From positions 248,001 to 312,000 of the forward strand of contig JAPTJF010000012.1 of NCBI GenBank assembly GCA_029339195.1: a stretch of 64,000 bases of DNA. Reading direction: 5' to 3'. The notes under the pieces are model-generated. The model was not told where the DNA came from. It did not search any database and saw only the letters and a list, made by a program, of their open reading frames with translations. A program made the position numbers and the translations under genes. Positions 46,901 through 63,895 of the stretch are shown here, in pieces; positions within the stretch are counted from its first letter, which is position 1; every line of letters begins with the position of its first letter. This DNA comes from Micractinium sp. NFX-FRZ. Its lineage: Eukaryota; Chlorophyta; Trebouxiophyceae; Chlorellales; Chlorellaceae.

Positions 46901-49660
46901 GAGAGGCGGTGCAGGGTGGGGCTGTTTGCAGGGGCAACAGCGGCATGCGGGCGTTCACAGCGCTTGCAAAGCGTGATGACAGGCAGAGCGCTGCTCTCTG
47001 CTGTCCCAACACATCCCGCACCTCCACAGGACACCCTTGCGCCATGCTCTCCCTGTTGCACCACGCAACCCGCCCTTCACCCCTGCCTTAGAGGGCGAGA
47101 GCATCCCCACGGCAATCTATCCTGCCACAGTTGCTTCTACAGTTGCTTGATTGCTTACAGTCTGTTTAATCGAAACAAACCTTGCGACACGACCCCTTGC
47201 TGCTCATTCACGGCCACACACTGCACCCACCCACCCACCCACCACCCGCCCACCCCAACCCCGCTGCCTCTCTCCAAATTCGCAGCTGGAGGGCCGGCGC
47301 ATCTTTGCTCGTGGACACAAGAAGGAGATCCAGCGCCTGTACAACGTCTTCCCTCGAGAGGCGGCTGCTGCTGAGCGTGAGCTTGCTGCCGCAGCTGCCG
47401 AGTACGCCCAGCAGTTGAATGGAGACGGCAGGGGACGGAGGGAGGCGGAGGAGAAGGAGGAGGGCGGCAGGGGGCGGGGCTGGCAGCCCCCGCGCCACCG
47501 CAGCCGCAGCCCGGCATTCAGCCCACGCAGGCACGGCAGGGAGGGCGGCAGGGAGGGGGCCCGCTGGGTGGGCTCGCCGCGCACGCCGCGCTCACCGCTT
47601 GGCGCATCGGCACGCAGCCGCAGCCGCAGCCGCAGCCGCAGCCCGGCGGCCAGGGCTGCCCGCCCCGGCGCCTTTTGGGACCCCGTTTGGGACCTGGAGT
47701 GGCAGTGCCAGGCTCTCCTGCAGGACGCTGGAGGCCCCCTGCCCCTGCCCGACCTGCTGGCAGGAGTGCAGGTGCCTTCCGAGCTGGGCCCCGCCACAGA
47801 AGGTGCGTCAGGCCGCTTCGCTGTGCCCTGCCGTGCCGCGCTGCTGCTGGTGCCGCTGCTGCTGACCTGCCTGGGTTGCAGCGCGTTGGCTGGGTTCGTA
47901 GCTGTGTGGTTTTCAAGCTGTGGATTGTGAGCTTACAGGCGCCAGGCGTCTTCTACTCCCTCTGGCTGAGGCTGACCCAGCAGAGAGCCGCCCCCTCGCC
48001 GCGCTTAGAGGCTGTCGTGCTGGCGACCCAGGCCTACTTTTACCAGTGCTCCAACAGTCCCACTGCCCTCCCACCTCCCATGCAGGGTGCCTGCTGGCCT
48101 TCCTGGAGCGCCGCCCCCACCTCTTCCCCACGGAGCGCTCCTCCGCCTCCGGCACTGGCACTGGCAGCCCTGGAGGCGGCAGCGGTGCTGCTGGGGCTGC
48201 CAGCACTGCGTTTGCTGCTAATGCTGGCGCCGGCGCTGCACCTGGCCCTGGCCCTGGCACTGCTGGCTCCACCCCTGGCACTGCTGGCCAAGCTGCGGCA
48301 GCGGGCGCCGCTGCCAGCCCCAACGGCAGCGCTGGCGCTGGCAGCGCTGGAGTCACTGTCCGGCTGGCAGAGGGGGCTGCCGCCTACCTGCGCTACACCC
48401 GCTCCCTGCTCCAGTTCCTGGCGGATCACCCGCCGCGTGTGGAGCTGGGTTGGCTGGAGGAAGCGGTGCCGCCGCCGGCGGAGCTGCCTGCAGAGATGCG
48501 GGGCATGGTGAGACGTCAACTTGGCGCTGGGGTTGGGAGCCTGCAGGGTGGCTGGGGAGGCACGACTTGCGGGGCCAGGCAGACTGCTGAGCCAGCTGGC
48601 AACGCTGCAAGGCACGTTTTGGCCTGGCGCATTAGCTATCTTGGAATGCAAGTGTGTTTGGCGTGCAGAGCAGTACGGATGCGACCTGCTGCTGGCTTCT
48701 TCTGGCTGTGGCAGAGAGCCCTGGGGCAGCACTCAGCTGGCAGGTGCTGTGAGCAAACCCTGAAGCTGACAGCTGCGGCCGTGGGGGCGGCGCTGGAAAG
48801 TTCCTCTGCGGTTGAAGTGAAGCCTATGCATCTGCCGGGCCCTACTCGGCAGCACTGCTGCTGAGCTGAGGCACCCCCCTCTGCTCAGCTACTGCTCAAC
48901 CCCTCTGCTCAGCTGCAAGCGATTGGCAGAGTGCGGTCGTGCCAGCCGTGCCAGCTGTGCCTGCCACTGGCCACCACACAATTCTGCTGGTCGTTGCTCC
49001 TGCTGGCAGCGGATGATTCATAGCACCTCACCTGCCTGCGCAGCTGCATTGGCTTATGTGCCAAGAAAATTCTCCTCCAGAGCTGGCTGCATATGGTCGT
49101 CTTTCCTGGCTCACTTGCCTGGTTCCTCTTCCTGCCTTCCTGCCAACAACACACGCTGCTGCCGGCTGCCGCAGCCACCCGCCATGCCCAGCGGGCGTGC
49201 TTCCCTCCCCTGCTGCCTGCACTTACCTGCCCTGCTCTCCGCTCTCCTATGCTTTGCCCCGTGGCAGCCTGGGCCGTGCTGTGCTGAGGTGTGCTGTGCC
49301 GTGCTGTGCAGCGCTGTGCCGTGATGCACTGAAATGTGGGTGGAGCCGCGCTCTTGCATTACAAATATGCTGACACGTGCTGTGCATGCTGTGGTGTGCC
49401 GCGCCGTGCCGCGCCGTGCCGTGCAGGAGCTGCGCTCGTTCATCGAAAAGTACCTGCGCAGCGTGCTGTGGCAGCAGGTGGGCAGCCGCGCCTACCGGCT
49501 GCCCCGCACACACACCGTGGAGCTCTGCCCCCTGAAGCCCGGCCCCGGCGGCCCCCACTTCCCGCGCGCCTGCGCCCACTTCAACGGCCTGCACGCGCTG
49601 CCCTGCCCCGACCAGGAGCGCTGCGAGCTGCCGCATGCGCCCCGCCGCGTGTTCAAGTGA
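43936..49660 (+). CDS. Plus3-like / RRM / RS-rich / CCCH zinc finger protein, copy A
   Basis: Eight exons (43936-44071, 44275-44477, 44950-45114, 45413-46508, 46774-46886, 47286-47802, 48086-48507, 49427-49660) give 961 aa. Residues of about 22-185 resemble the RTF1-type Plus3 fold: QNLSLVFASKPEL, VRGLLVRYRLDGGYHLRQ, HSLSGTNPLEGQAWEAHG and a final helix LAEAAAVAWRKQVALRW. A Gln/Gly/His-rich linker follows. An RRM sits at about 510-590 (RNP2-like IGITGL, RNP1-like GEVGFVSL), then an Arg/Ser region (SRSRSRSRSP). WDPVWDLEWQCQALLQDAGG starts a conserved C-terminal helical block. The last exon ends in C-x10-C-x5-C-x3-H (CAHFNGLHALPC, CELPH). A nuclear role in transcription or pre-mRNA processing is inferred. 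Introns 1 and 2 use GC donors (44072, 44478). Confidence 0.85.
44835..44995 (+). repeat. Duplicated acceptor of copy-A exon 3
   Basis: CCCGCAGGTGCCACGCCCCG (near 44838) repeats the true exon start CCTGCAGATGCCGCGCCCCG (44944), followed in both by TGCGCCAC and TCCCT. The copy has no continuing frame. Confidence 0.75.
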
Positions 49661-50946
49661 AGCGGCACGGGGGCAGGCGGGCGGGCGGGCGGGCGGGTGG
49701 GCGGCGGGCGGACTGTTGCAGCATTGTGGAAGCTGGCGGAATGCCTTGGAGACGCAGTTGGTGATTGGAAGTTGGCAGGTGGCAGGTGGCAGGTGACAGC
49801 TGGCAGTTGGAGGGCATCAAACGTGGGCTGCCCTGCAGTGGACCGTGCAGCCGGGCGCAGCTGGCAGCTGGCGAGCAGCGGTAATGCACCATGCGGCGGC
49901 AGCGAAGGCGGCCCCGACCCGAGCGGCACTGCAGCCTGGGCGGGCAGGGGTGCACAGGCACCCTGGCATCTGGATTGCACAGACCATGAGGAACAATTAC
50001 AAGAGATGCACAGAACATGGTGACTCTGTAGAGAGATGCACGTTTGCCTTCACTCCAGTTTTGATTGAGGCCGGGACACTGTTTGTGAAATGCGTGTTGC
50101 TTCAAGGAAGGCAGGCTCTTTCAGGGAGGCAGAGAGCGTCCGACATCAACATTGCGGGTTTCGGTTCTACAATGCATCAAAGGGGAGGGGATGGGATTAG
50201 GTGGGAGGCTCAGCAGGTGTGGTGGCATTGCTGCAGCATGCGGGTGTCAACAGCAGCCCTGGCTATGGCAGGCCCTGAAGTGCACTGAAGGCCCCACCTA
50301 CCCTGCCCCACAAACCCTGCCCTGCCATCGGACCGTGGTATTGCCCCATTGGCGACGGGCCAGGTGGCCAAGACGTGCTGCAGCGGCATCACCGTTGCCA
50401 GCGGGGGATCCTTGGGGGTATGGCGTCGGTTGACCAAACCTTTATTGCTGCCAGTGTCATTCACTGAGATGCGGGTGCAGCGGCACCACATGCCCTGCTG
50501 GCCTGCCACCCACCGGCCGCGGCTGCAGCGAGCCCCCCCTTGTGTGGATGTGCATAATGGAGTTTTCTGACTTGCAATGATAGCTTCGCCGACTGCGTGG
50601 CTCCTGACGCCCCATTACGCAGTTTCTGCTTCTATTTTAGGTAAAGTTAAAGAGGCCGTCCACCGTGGAAGCTGAGCAGGCACACCTAGCACTGTAAGAG
50701 GTAGCGGCGTGCGGGCGGCTTTAACCTTGCTTTTATCACACAGCCATTTAGCACTGCTGAGCCTGGGTGCAGTGACGAGTGTCTGCATCAACTCCTGCAC
50801 GCGAGAACAGAGGCCAGAGAGCCGTCTGCTTGGGAATCCCGCGGGGCGCTGACCAGGCGCTGATGTCATGCAGCATGCTGCTCAGCACGCAGCAAGCGCT
50901 CGTTCCGTTGGAGGACCGCATTATACCATCTTTTGAAACGATAACG
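49661..50946. other. Intergenic region between copy A and the metallo-hydrolase gene
   Basis: No gene supported. A G-rich run of GGCGGGC units near 49676-49712 could form a quadruplex on the transcript of copy A. A TGTAA motif at about 50692 is the only poly(A) candidate noticed for copy A. Confidence 0.5.
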
Positions 50947-52883
50947 ATGCGGGCAGCCATCTTGGCGGCCATTGTGGCTTGCGCTGCGCTAACCGGCATC
51001 GGCGTGCTGAGCGCCACCTTTAGCGAGATCGAGCCAAATGTCTTCAGGTGAGGCTACTCCATTCAAACGCAGCCCGCCTAGGGGCGGCCGCAGTCAGCAG
51101 CTGCCGCCACCAGGGCAGGCGGCACCGCTGCCGCCGTTGCCGAGTGTGCTGCCGCTGCCCAGGGGCCACTGGCATGCCTGTGAGCTGTGGCAGCCATTTT
51201 ATATCCTGAAGTGTGCCTTCCCGGGTTCCCAGTTGACCTTTCTTTTCTGCTGGCGGCTCACGCAGGTTCAACCTGTGGTGGCATCCGCTGCCGGGAATCA
51301 TTGCGCCCGCCACAGTGTGGCTCATCCGAGAGCCAAAGCAGGGCAGCGCCAGCAGCGCCAAGTGGGTGCTGATCGACACCGGCTTCCCCAACCGCTGGAC
51401 GCAGGCGTGGCACACTGCGCTCATGGGCGCAGTACAGAACATGGTGCCGCAGGGCGCGCTGCAGGCCATCCTGCGTGAGTCTCTGTGTGTGCTGCTATGT
51501 GCGTAGGTATGGGTACTCGGTAGGGGAGGTGCGCAGCGCTGCCCGTTGCAGTATGCTTCTCACAACTGCTGGCACCAGCACGCATGTGCCCCCTTGAAAG
51601 CCGCTTGCAAGCGCACTGGATTATTGACGCACCAAGCCACCTCGCGCTGCCCTCCCCGCGCGCAGTCACGCACACACACAGTGACCACGTGGGCGGGCTG
51701 CACGACCTGCTGGCCGCCTACCCCGAGGCCCCGGTCGTGGTGCACGAAGCGGACGCGCCCTTCATCACAGGCAAACAGACCTTCCTGAAGAAGCCGCCCG
51801 CCTACCTGGGCTGGGTTCAGGCCCTGGGCCTCGCCCACCGGCAAATCATCGCGCCAGTGCCGCAGGAGCGCCTGCGAATCCTCCGCTCAGCAGATGCTCC
51901 CAACGATGGCCAAGCGAGCACGCAGGGGCTGCGCGAGGCTGGCGTCACAAGCCTGTCGTGGGTCCCCACGCCCGGCCACAGCCCGGGCCACGTGTCGTAC
52001 TTGCACGAGCCCAGTGGCGCCGTGCTGGCGGGCGACGCCGTGCTGCTGTTTGAGCCACGCGTCGTCTGGGGGCGCCCCGCAGGCAGCGGCGTGCACACCT
52101 CGCCGACAAAGGCGCTTGTGTATGAGCGCCCCATGACGCTGGCCATTGTCACAATGAGTGCCGCGGGTGAGCAGCGGGCACAGAGTCAGCCATCAAATCT
52201 GTGAGAAAATCGTAGAAGAGCATAACAGCCATATGATTGCATGTGGCCGTTAACCTTGCCCTGTCGGCCCATCCAGCCGAGGAACCCTGCCTAGGACGGC
52301 GCAGCCGGGCATGCATGTGCCCGTTGCTCTCCTTACACCCATACTTGCTATCCCCTTGCGCTCGCCGCCCCCCTGCCGCTGCAGGCGACCCCACCTCCTT
52401 CAGCAGCATGCCCTCCGACGTTGCCTCAGCGGGAGGCCGCCTGCTGCTGCGCCTGCACTTCGCCTCCATCTACCTCTCGCCCTCGCTCCTCTGCCCCTGC
52501 CCCACGTGAGTGCTGGGCACCTGAGGTGGCATGTGCCCCCTCACCTCCCTGCCCCTCACATCCACACTTCAACAGCAATTGACATTGTCCGGACAGCGCA
52601 AGTGACCCATTCCGCCCATTTGCCTGCACACGTCCCGTGCATGCCAGTTCATACCCACACACCTGCATATGACTGCTCCGTACGTGCGGGGAATGCATCC
52701 CCCATATGCATGCGCAGGTGTGATCACGAGGAGTACCAGCGCAGCGTGTGCCGCCTGGCCGGCCTGCCCTTCCGCCGGCTGTACCCCAACCATGACGCGA
52801 CGGCAAAGGGCTTCAGCCGCGAGGAGCTGCAAGCCTATGCCACCGCGCTTCCTGCCTGCGCCAGTGCTGCAGCGGCTGCCTAG
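50947..52883 (+). CDS. Metallo-beta-lactamase-fold hydrolase with N-terminal signal/anchor
   Basis: Five exons (50947-51047, 51266-51474, 51666-52166, 52385-52505, 52718-52883) give 365 aa. The two-metal site is complete: LTHTHSDHVGG (about 104-114), GHSPGH (about 207-212), LAGDAVL (Asp about 227) and YPNHDA near the C-terminus as the last His. The order and spacing fit the glyoxalase II-like MBL superfamily, which hydrolyses thioesters, lactones or phosphoesters through Zn or Fe. The N-terminus MRAAILAAIVACAALTGIG is a hydrophobic signal or anchor, so a secretory or organellar location is likely. In-frame ATGs at 50863 and 50875 would place this segment internally, and the choice is unproven. 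The substrate is unknown. The gene sits between two paralogous Plus3/RRM genes on the same strand and shares no sequence with them. Confidence 0.88.
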
Positions 52884-53533
52884 CTGGACCGCTGGCATGT
52901 TGCATGAACAGGTGCAAAGCCCGCAACATGGGCAGTTTGAACTGCCCCCGGGCGTCGCCTGGCTGCCATCACCTTAACCTGCGCCTCACCTTTACTGGGT
53001 GCCTGCTCACGCCTCCGTGCTTGCTGACAGCCGTTTGCTTGTTGTACAGTGATCAGTTTGCACCTCAGGTCAGTTGCGACATGAGGGTGGCTAATATACA
53101 GTGTAGGGTGAGGGCACAAGGGCAGGCAGCATACACACCCCAACATATATACACAACAACATATGGCGTGCTTGGGGAAGGCCTGCACAGCGCCTGCCGA
53201 ACCGCGCGGGGCTCAGGTGGGGCGGCTGTTGGTCGTCCTGGCCGGAAGGGGATCGCCGTAGCCACTCAGCTGCACTGCTCATCCCCTGCCCAAGTCCCAC
53301 CGAGTTGAGCAGCATCACCTTTTCAACTGTATCAAAGCTGCTGTAGTCCCCTGCATGGAAGGTGGGGAGGCACGTCAGGTGCACAGAGGGGGCGCTCCGC
53401 CGCTGTGCTGTGCTGGCCACATCAGCACCCTCGACCCCCAAGGCTATGTTCATCTTTGTTCACGATTGCATCATCCGAGGCCCCAAGCAGCCTGTATCCT
53501 GCACTTTGCAGGCAACTGCCCCCCGCTCACGCA
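52884..53533. other. Intergenic region upstream of copy B
   Basis: No gene seen. Slightly AT-richer than average, with ATATATACA near 53146-53154, a possible core promoter element about 380 bp before the copy-B ATG. Confidence 0.5.
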
Positions 53534-56500
53534 ATGGCGGACCTCCCGCCCCAGCAGGGCCCCTGGGCCGCCTGCAGCCGCCACAACCTGGTGCTGCTGC
53601 TGGTCAGCAAGGCGGAACTGGGGAGGCTGGTCGAGGTGGAGACCGCGCTCGCAGGTGGGGCCGTATGTTATCGAAGGCCTCGAGAGAGGCGGAACGCTTG
53701 GATGGGGTGGGGGAAGGGCACAGATGCGGGGCTGGAGCAGCTCAGAAGGCCGGCTGCTGGTCAGCTGCATCCAAGGGCGGGCCATATTTGGGGCGGCCGC
53801 TGCCGCCAAGCCCCGCTGGCTGTGTGCGACAGCCGCAGGCACTTACAGCGCACTTCCCATTGGCATTGCACACCCCTTTGTGTCCAGAGTACCACAGCTC
53901 AGTTGGCGTGGGCACGCCACAGCCCAGCGTGCTGCGCGGCACCCTCGCGCGCTTCAAGATGGCCGGCGCCTACCGCCTGCGCCCGGTGGTGCGAGTAGAG
54001 GCGGCGGCAGCACCAGGCGGCGCCACCTACGTGTATGTGCAGGTGGGTGCAAGAGGGAATGCCCCTAAGGAAGACCACCAGGCACATCTTCAGACGCTTG
54101 CCTGTAGTGCTTGGAGATAGTCAGCACTCGCATGCCCGTCTGCTCAGCCCCTACGCCCTCGTAGCACATCTCTCCGCAAACCCACCTGCTGCCCATGCAG
54201 GCGCCTGAGGCGGCCACCGGCAGCGCTGCAGGTCCGGCCCCGCTGCGCCGCCTGCTGCTGAACAACGTGTCTGGCACCAACCCTCTGCTGGACGGGCAGT
54301 GGGAGGCAGCGGGGCAGGCTGAGGTGGCTGACCTTGCGGCCAGCCTGGCGGCGCGCGGCCTGCCAGGTCTGCCGCTGGCAGAGGTGAGGGCTTGGCTAGG
54401 CGGAAGGTTGCAGCTGCATCTGGCAAGGCGTGCAGGTGACATGCCTGGTGCCTGCTGGCCTTCATGCGTGTTTGCATGGGATGCCCTGTATTAAGTGCAT
54501 GCTAGCACCTGGTTTCCGCCAGGCTGTTGTCTGTCTCTAGCCTCATACCTTCTCTGCCTCATTGCTGCAGGCTGCTGCCGCTGCCTGGCACAGGCAGTGT
54601 GCGCTGCGCTGGCACGCTGATCATTGGGGGGAGGCAGCGCAGGAGCGGCTGTGGCAGGTGCCTGCGCTGCTTGCTGCTCTGGACGATGCTGGCGGCCTGG
54701 CCAACATGCAGCAACAGCTGGAGGTGGCGCCGCTACCTCAGCAGATGCAGCAGATGCAGCCCAGTCATCCCACTCAGCGGCATGTGCCGCTGCAGCAGTC
54801 GTTGATGCCGGCACCTGCTGGGCTGGTCACACCGCAACCTGCGCTGCCCAGTGGAGCTGGGCTGGCACCACAAACGGCGCCGGTGCCGCCTGCAACCATG
54901 CTCCCCAGCCAGCCTGCTGTGCCTGCCTTGGCACAGCTGCCAGCAGGCGGTAGCTTGGCAGATCGCTTTGGCCAGCTGCAGGCTCGTGCCACGCTGGGGC
55001 AGGATGCACAGCAGGCGCAGCACCGGGAGCAGCCCCAGCCGCGGGAGCGGCAAGGCTCAGAAGTCGAACGGGCACCAACCTGGCAGCCCAGCCGCTGGCG
55101 CAGCCCTGGCCCCAGCACTGGGTTTGGAACTGGCCCTGGATACGGCCCTTTGCCTGGCGTTGGTCCAAGGCGCGCTGTGCCTGCCATGCCCGGTGGGACC
55201 GTGCCCACGCCTGCAGAGCCATTACTCGTCCCCGTGCTGCTGCGTTTCTTGGCGCACACCTCGTTTGGATCTGCCAAGGCCCCGCAGTGGGTGCTGATCA
55301 GCAATCAGGTGTTTGCAACGGGTGTGGACTCCAGCGTTGATTTCGCGGCCCTCCGAGCACTGCTGGAGAGCGCGGGCGGCACAGGTGAGGTTCCCATCTT
55401 GCGGGGCATGCGTATTAAGCATCCAGCAAACTGCTGGGCAATCGGTATGCCAGTGCCGGTTGGTGGCCACGGCTAGCTGGCTGTGCACACGTGGGCGTGC
55501 GGAGCTGTGGCTGGCCTGTGCTACACTTCTTGGTGACCTCTCCACAAGGACTTCATTGAGGAAATGATGGAAGTACGGCTGCATTACATACCTTTCATTG
55601 CAGTGAAGGAGTTGCATATATGCCAAGGAGACCGCCGGGGCGACGTTGCGTACATCACTTTTTCCACAGCCCGCGAGGCGGCGGCGGCTGTGGACCGTCT
55701 GCAGGGAACGGAGGTAGGTTGTGCACACTTTCGGCCTGGCGGGCGATTCTGGCGAGAGCTGGTGCAAACCAGAGCACGTGTGCATGCAACAGCCGCACAC
55801 ACAGCTGACACGTTCCTGTGTTTTTAACCGACTGCTGCCTGTCCGTACCGTGCAGCTGGCAGGGCGTCGCTTGTTTTTACGGGAGAAAAAAATGAGTGTG
55901 GAGGCCGTGCGAGAATCCTGCCCCCGCGAGTTTGAGGCAGCTGCACAGGAACTGAATGCTGCAAGGACACGGTGGGAGCGTGCTGGCAGCCGCACGCCAG
56001 CAGGCAGGAATGGTGGGCGGTTGTCGCCAGGAGGAGGCAGGGCGCAACCTGACTACGCAGCCCCGCGGCGCGGCAGGAGCCCGGAGAGAAAGCGAAGCAG
56101 GGGGAGGAGCCGTGGCAGGAGCAGGAGCAGGAGCAGGAGCAGAAGCCGCCCCAGGCGGCGGCAACGGCATGAGAGCCGGGATGAGGCGGTTGAACCGGGT
56201 GCCGCTGGCAGCCGTGGCACTGAGTCAGGAATGTGGCGCAGCCACGGCCGGGACCGTGGCAAGCGCAGGCGCAGCTTTGGCCACAGCCCGAGTCGCAGCC
56301 GCAGTAGCAGTAGTGTCCGCACAGGGCGGCAGCGCGTCCAACGCGACCATCGCACCAGCAGCCGGCACATCGGAGGCAGCAGCCCGCTTCGCACCCCTCT
56401 ATGGGACCCCATGTGGCGGCTAGAGCGTGACTGCGCGGAGCAGCTGCAAGCTGCAGGGGGGGAGTTGCGGGTGCAGGAGCTCTTTGAACGCATCCAGCTG

Positions 56501-57309
56501 CCGCCACAGCTCGGGGCGAACTCCTCCGGTGAGTGAGCTGCCATGTGAGCAGACCGCTATGCACAATATCCGGGAGTCGGTGAGCTCACGTTGATTGCAG
56601 CACAGTTCACACCTGTGCCTGTCACAGTTGGGGGTCCTTGCTTTTCGTCCAATGCCCATGGGTCAAAGAACCTGTGCTCCCCCTTGCCCCTGCAGCCACC
56701 TTGTCTAATTTCCTCCGCCGGCGGCAGTACATCTTCGCCTTGGACAGGCGTGGTGAGTGTGTGAAGAGCTTGGAAGGTGCAGACGCGTACCTTCGTTACA
56801 CAGGGGCGCTGCTGCAGTTTCTGGCCCAGCATCCGCTTCGAGTTCATCTGAGGCAACTGGAATTGGCAGTGCCGCCGCCAACCGACCTACCCATCAGGCT
56901 GCGAAGAAGCGTAAGCATATGTACCAGCGATGGGGGGCTGCTATGGTGTCTAGCATTCACAGCCTGCCGCTGCAAACAGCGCTGCCAGCACCTGTCTTGC
57001 GCTGCTTTTGCTGGATGCCGACCAAGTAGATGACCCTCTCCTTCTCCTTGCCCGCCGCCTTGTACCCGCATGCAGTGCCTATCCAACTTCCTGCGAGAAT
57101 TTCTGCCCAAGCAGGTGTGGCTGGCATGGGGCGTACGAGCATACCGCCACCCTCAAACATGTACCGCTGAGCTGTGCCCGTTCCTTGGAGGGCCCAACTT
57201 CCCGCCCTCTAAACGTTTGTGCCCGCACTTTGATGGAACCCATGCACGAGACTGCCCCGATCAGGACCGCTGCCCCCTGCCGCATGCACGATTCCGCCAC
57301 TTCTTGTGA
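53534..57309 (+). CDS. Plus3-like / RRM / RS-rich / CCCH zinc finger protein, copy B
   Basis: Eight exons (53534-53654, 53888-54042, 54201-54383, 54571-55384, 55604-55713, 55856-56528, 56696-56910, 57076-57309) give 834 aa. Exon number, all intron phases and the 234-bp last exon match copy A, so this is a tandem paralogue. Matching blocks: HNLVLLLVSKAELGRL; FKMAGAYRLRPVVRVE; NNVSGTNPLLDGQWEAAG; LAEAAAAAWHRQCALRW; an RRM-like region with weaker RNP1 (GDVAYITFSTAREAAAAVDR); an Arg-Ser run (SRSRSRSRSRP); WDPMWRLERDCAEQLQAAGG; AYLRYTGALLQFLAQHP; and the terminal finger CPHFDGTHARDC...CPLPH (C-x10-C-x5-C-x3-H). The Gln/Pro linker and the region after exon 6 differ most. All introns here are GT-AG and none carries exon-edge copies. 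Function is inferred as for copy A. Confidence 0.85.
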
Positions 57310-58090
57310 TCAGCCAGCCTGCTGGGGCGAGCATCGATTGCGGCAGCAGAGCCTGGCAGGAGGGCATGTTCTACCTATGCGAAGGGCACCGAGTGCGCGC
57401 CCGCCGACATGTACCCGGCCGCTTGGGCATGCCTCGACCGTGGCTGAGCTGGCGGCTCCCTTCACCCTCTTTTTGTGTACCAGACACTCAACATGAAGAC
57501 ATGCTCGTCTGAACGGCAAGGTGCCATGCCTGTAATAGATGCAAAGTGCCGCCAGATGCAGCCGCCCAAAACCAGCTCGGGTGCTGTCGCCAGCTCAGCA
57601 TGGGTGAAAGTGCGTGTGCACTCCTTCCCCCTGCTGTGCACCCAAGGCGGAAAAGCTGCCGGTTTATTGCTGGGCAGCACTCGCCCTTTTGACTGAGCTT
57701 CCGGTCATGCGCGTGGGACTCAGGCACCTGGGAAGAGCCTTTGCAGCCTGTCCTGGGCCGGCTTCAGGCTCTGCCCTGTCCTCCAAGGCGTCCAGGGCGC
57801 CGCAGAGGGTGAGCGGGGGCTGCCACTGGCTGGCAGCGGGTTTCTTCGCGCCGGCGCCTTGTATCGGCCTCCTGAAAGGCTTTCTGGATAGGTTGATTTT
57901 TGGATCGTGATATGGGCACACTCATACAGCAATTGTACCGCAAGCCAGAAAGCGCTCAGCACATTTTGCCAGCTGGGCGCGCCACACAAGCCGCGCCCTT
58001 GAACCCATCGGCCTCGCAACTACCAGCATTGTTCACACATCACATTATTGGACAGCTACAAGCGCGCAATTACCCGCACCACCACCCACC
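57310..58090. other. Copy-B 3' region and MDAR promoter
   Basis: No gene supported. TGTAA at 57531-57535 is about 220 bp after the copy-B stop. The last 150 bp before the MDAR ATG are AT-richer, with ATTATTGG near 58044. Confidence 0.6.
57531..57535 (+). terminator. Probable polyadenylation signal of copy B
   Basis: TGTAA at a plausible distance (about 220 bp) from the stop at 57309. Positional assignment only. Confidence 0.5.
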
Positions 58091-63323
<5,233 letters not shown>

Positions 63324-63462
63324 CTGCCAGGCGCTGCTGCTGCGGCGGCTGCTGGGGCTGTGAGCATGGAGGAGGGGCAGCGGTGCCCAGAGGGCTGCAA
63401 GCTGCACAGAGGCGCCGCTGTGGCTGGCCCTGCTAGCAGGCTGTGACTGGAGAGTTTGGCTT

Positions 63463-63467
63463 TGTAA
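63463..63467 (+). terminator. Probable MDAR polyadenylation signal TGTAA
   Basis: TTTGTAACTG about 140 bp after the MDAR stop, in the convergent interval with the last gene. Confidence 0.6.
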
Positions 63468-63895
63468 CTGCAATTGCCGCTGGCGCCCCGCAGTGTTTTG
63501 ATGCAGCAGCGCAGGTGCCTGTGGGAGCCCCGCCTGCCTGCCCTGCAGCCCTCAAGTGTGCGCAGCCCCGCCCCGCCCTGCTGCCTGCTGGTATTGGCAA
63601 TGCTTCCCAGCTGTCTGCATGTGCGCTCCTGGCCTTCTTTTGCCTGCCTCGGAATCGGAATAGGACCTCTGCACCCTCTGCCACCTTTCATGCTTTGAGT
63701 TCATGTATATATACTATGTTGTTCACAGCGTGACAGCACGCGTGACCTGTACTGCACGTGATGCCGCCTGTGGGCCAAGTGAAGTGGGTGCAGGCAGGCG
63801 GGGATTTCGTTCCGGGTGTGGTGCCTGCTTCTGCGGCCGTCGGTGCCGTTGGGGTGTGAACGCTGCCGCCTGACACTCTCACTGTTCGCTGGCGC

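Noticed and set aside
49676..49712. Rho-independent terminator or rRNA-like structure
   Set aside because: It is a simple GGCGGGC run without a stem and poly-T, and prokaryotic terminators do not apply here.
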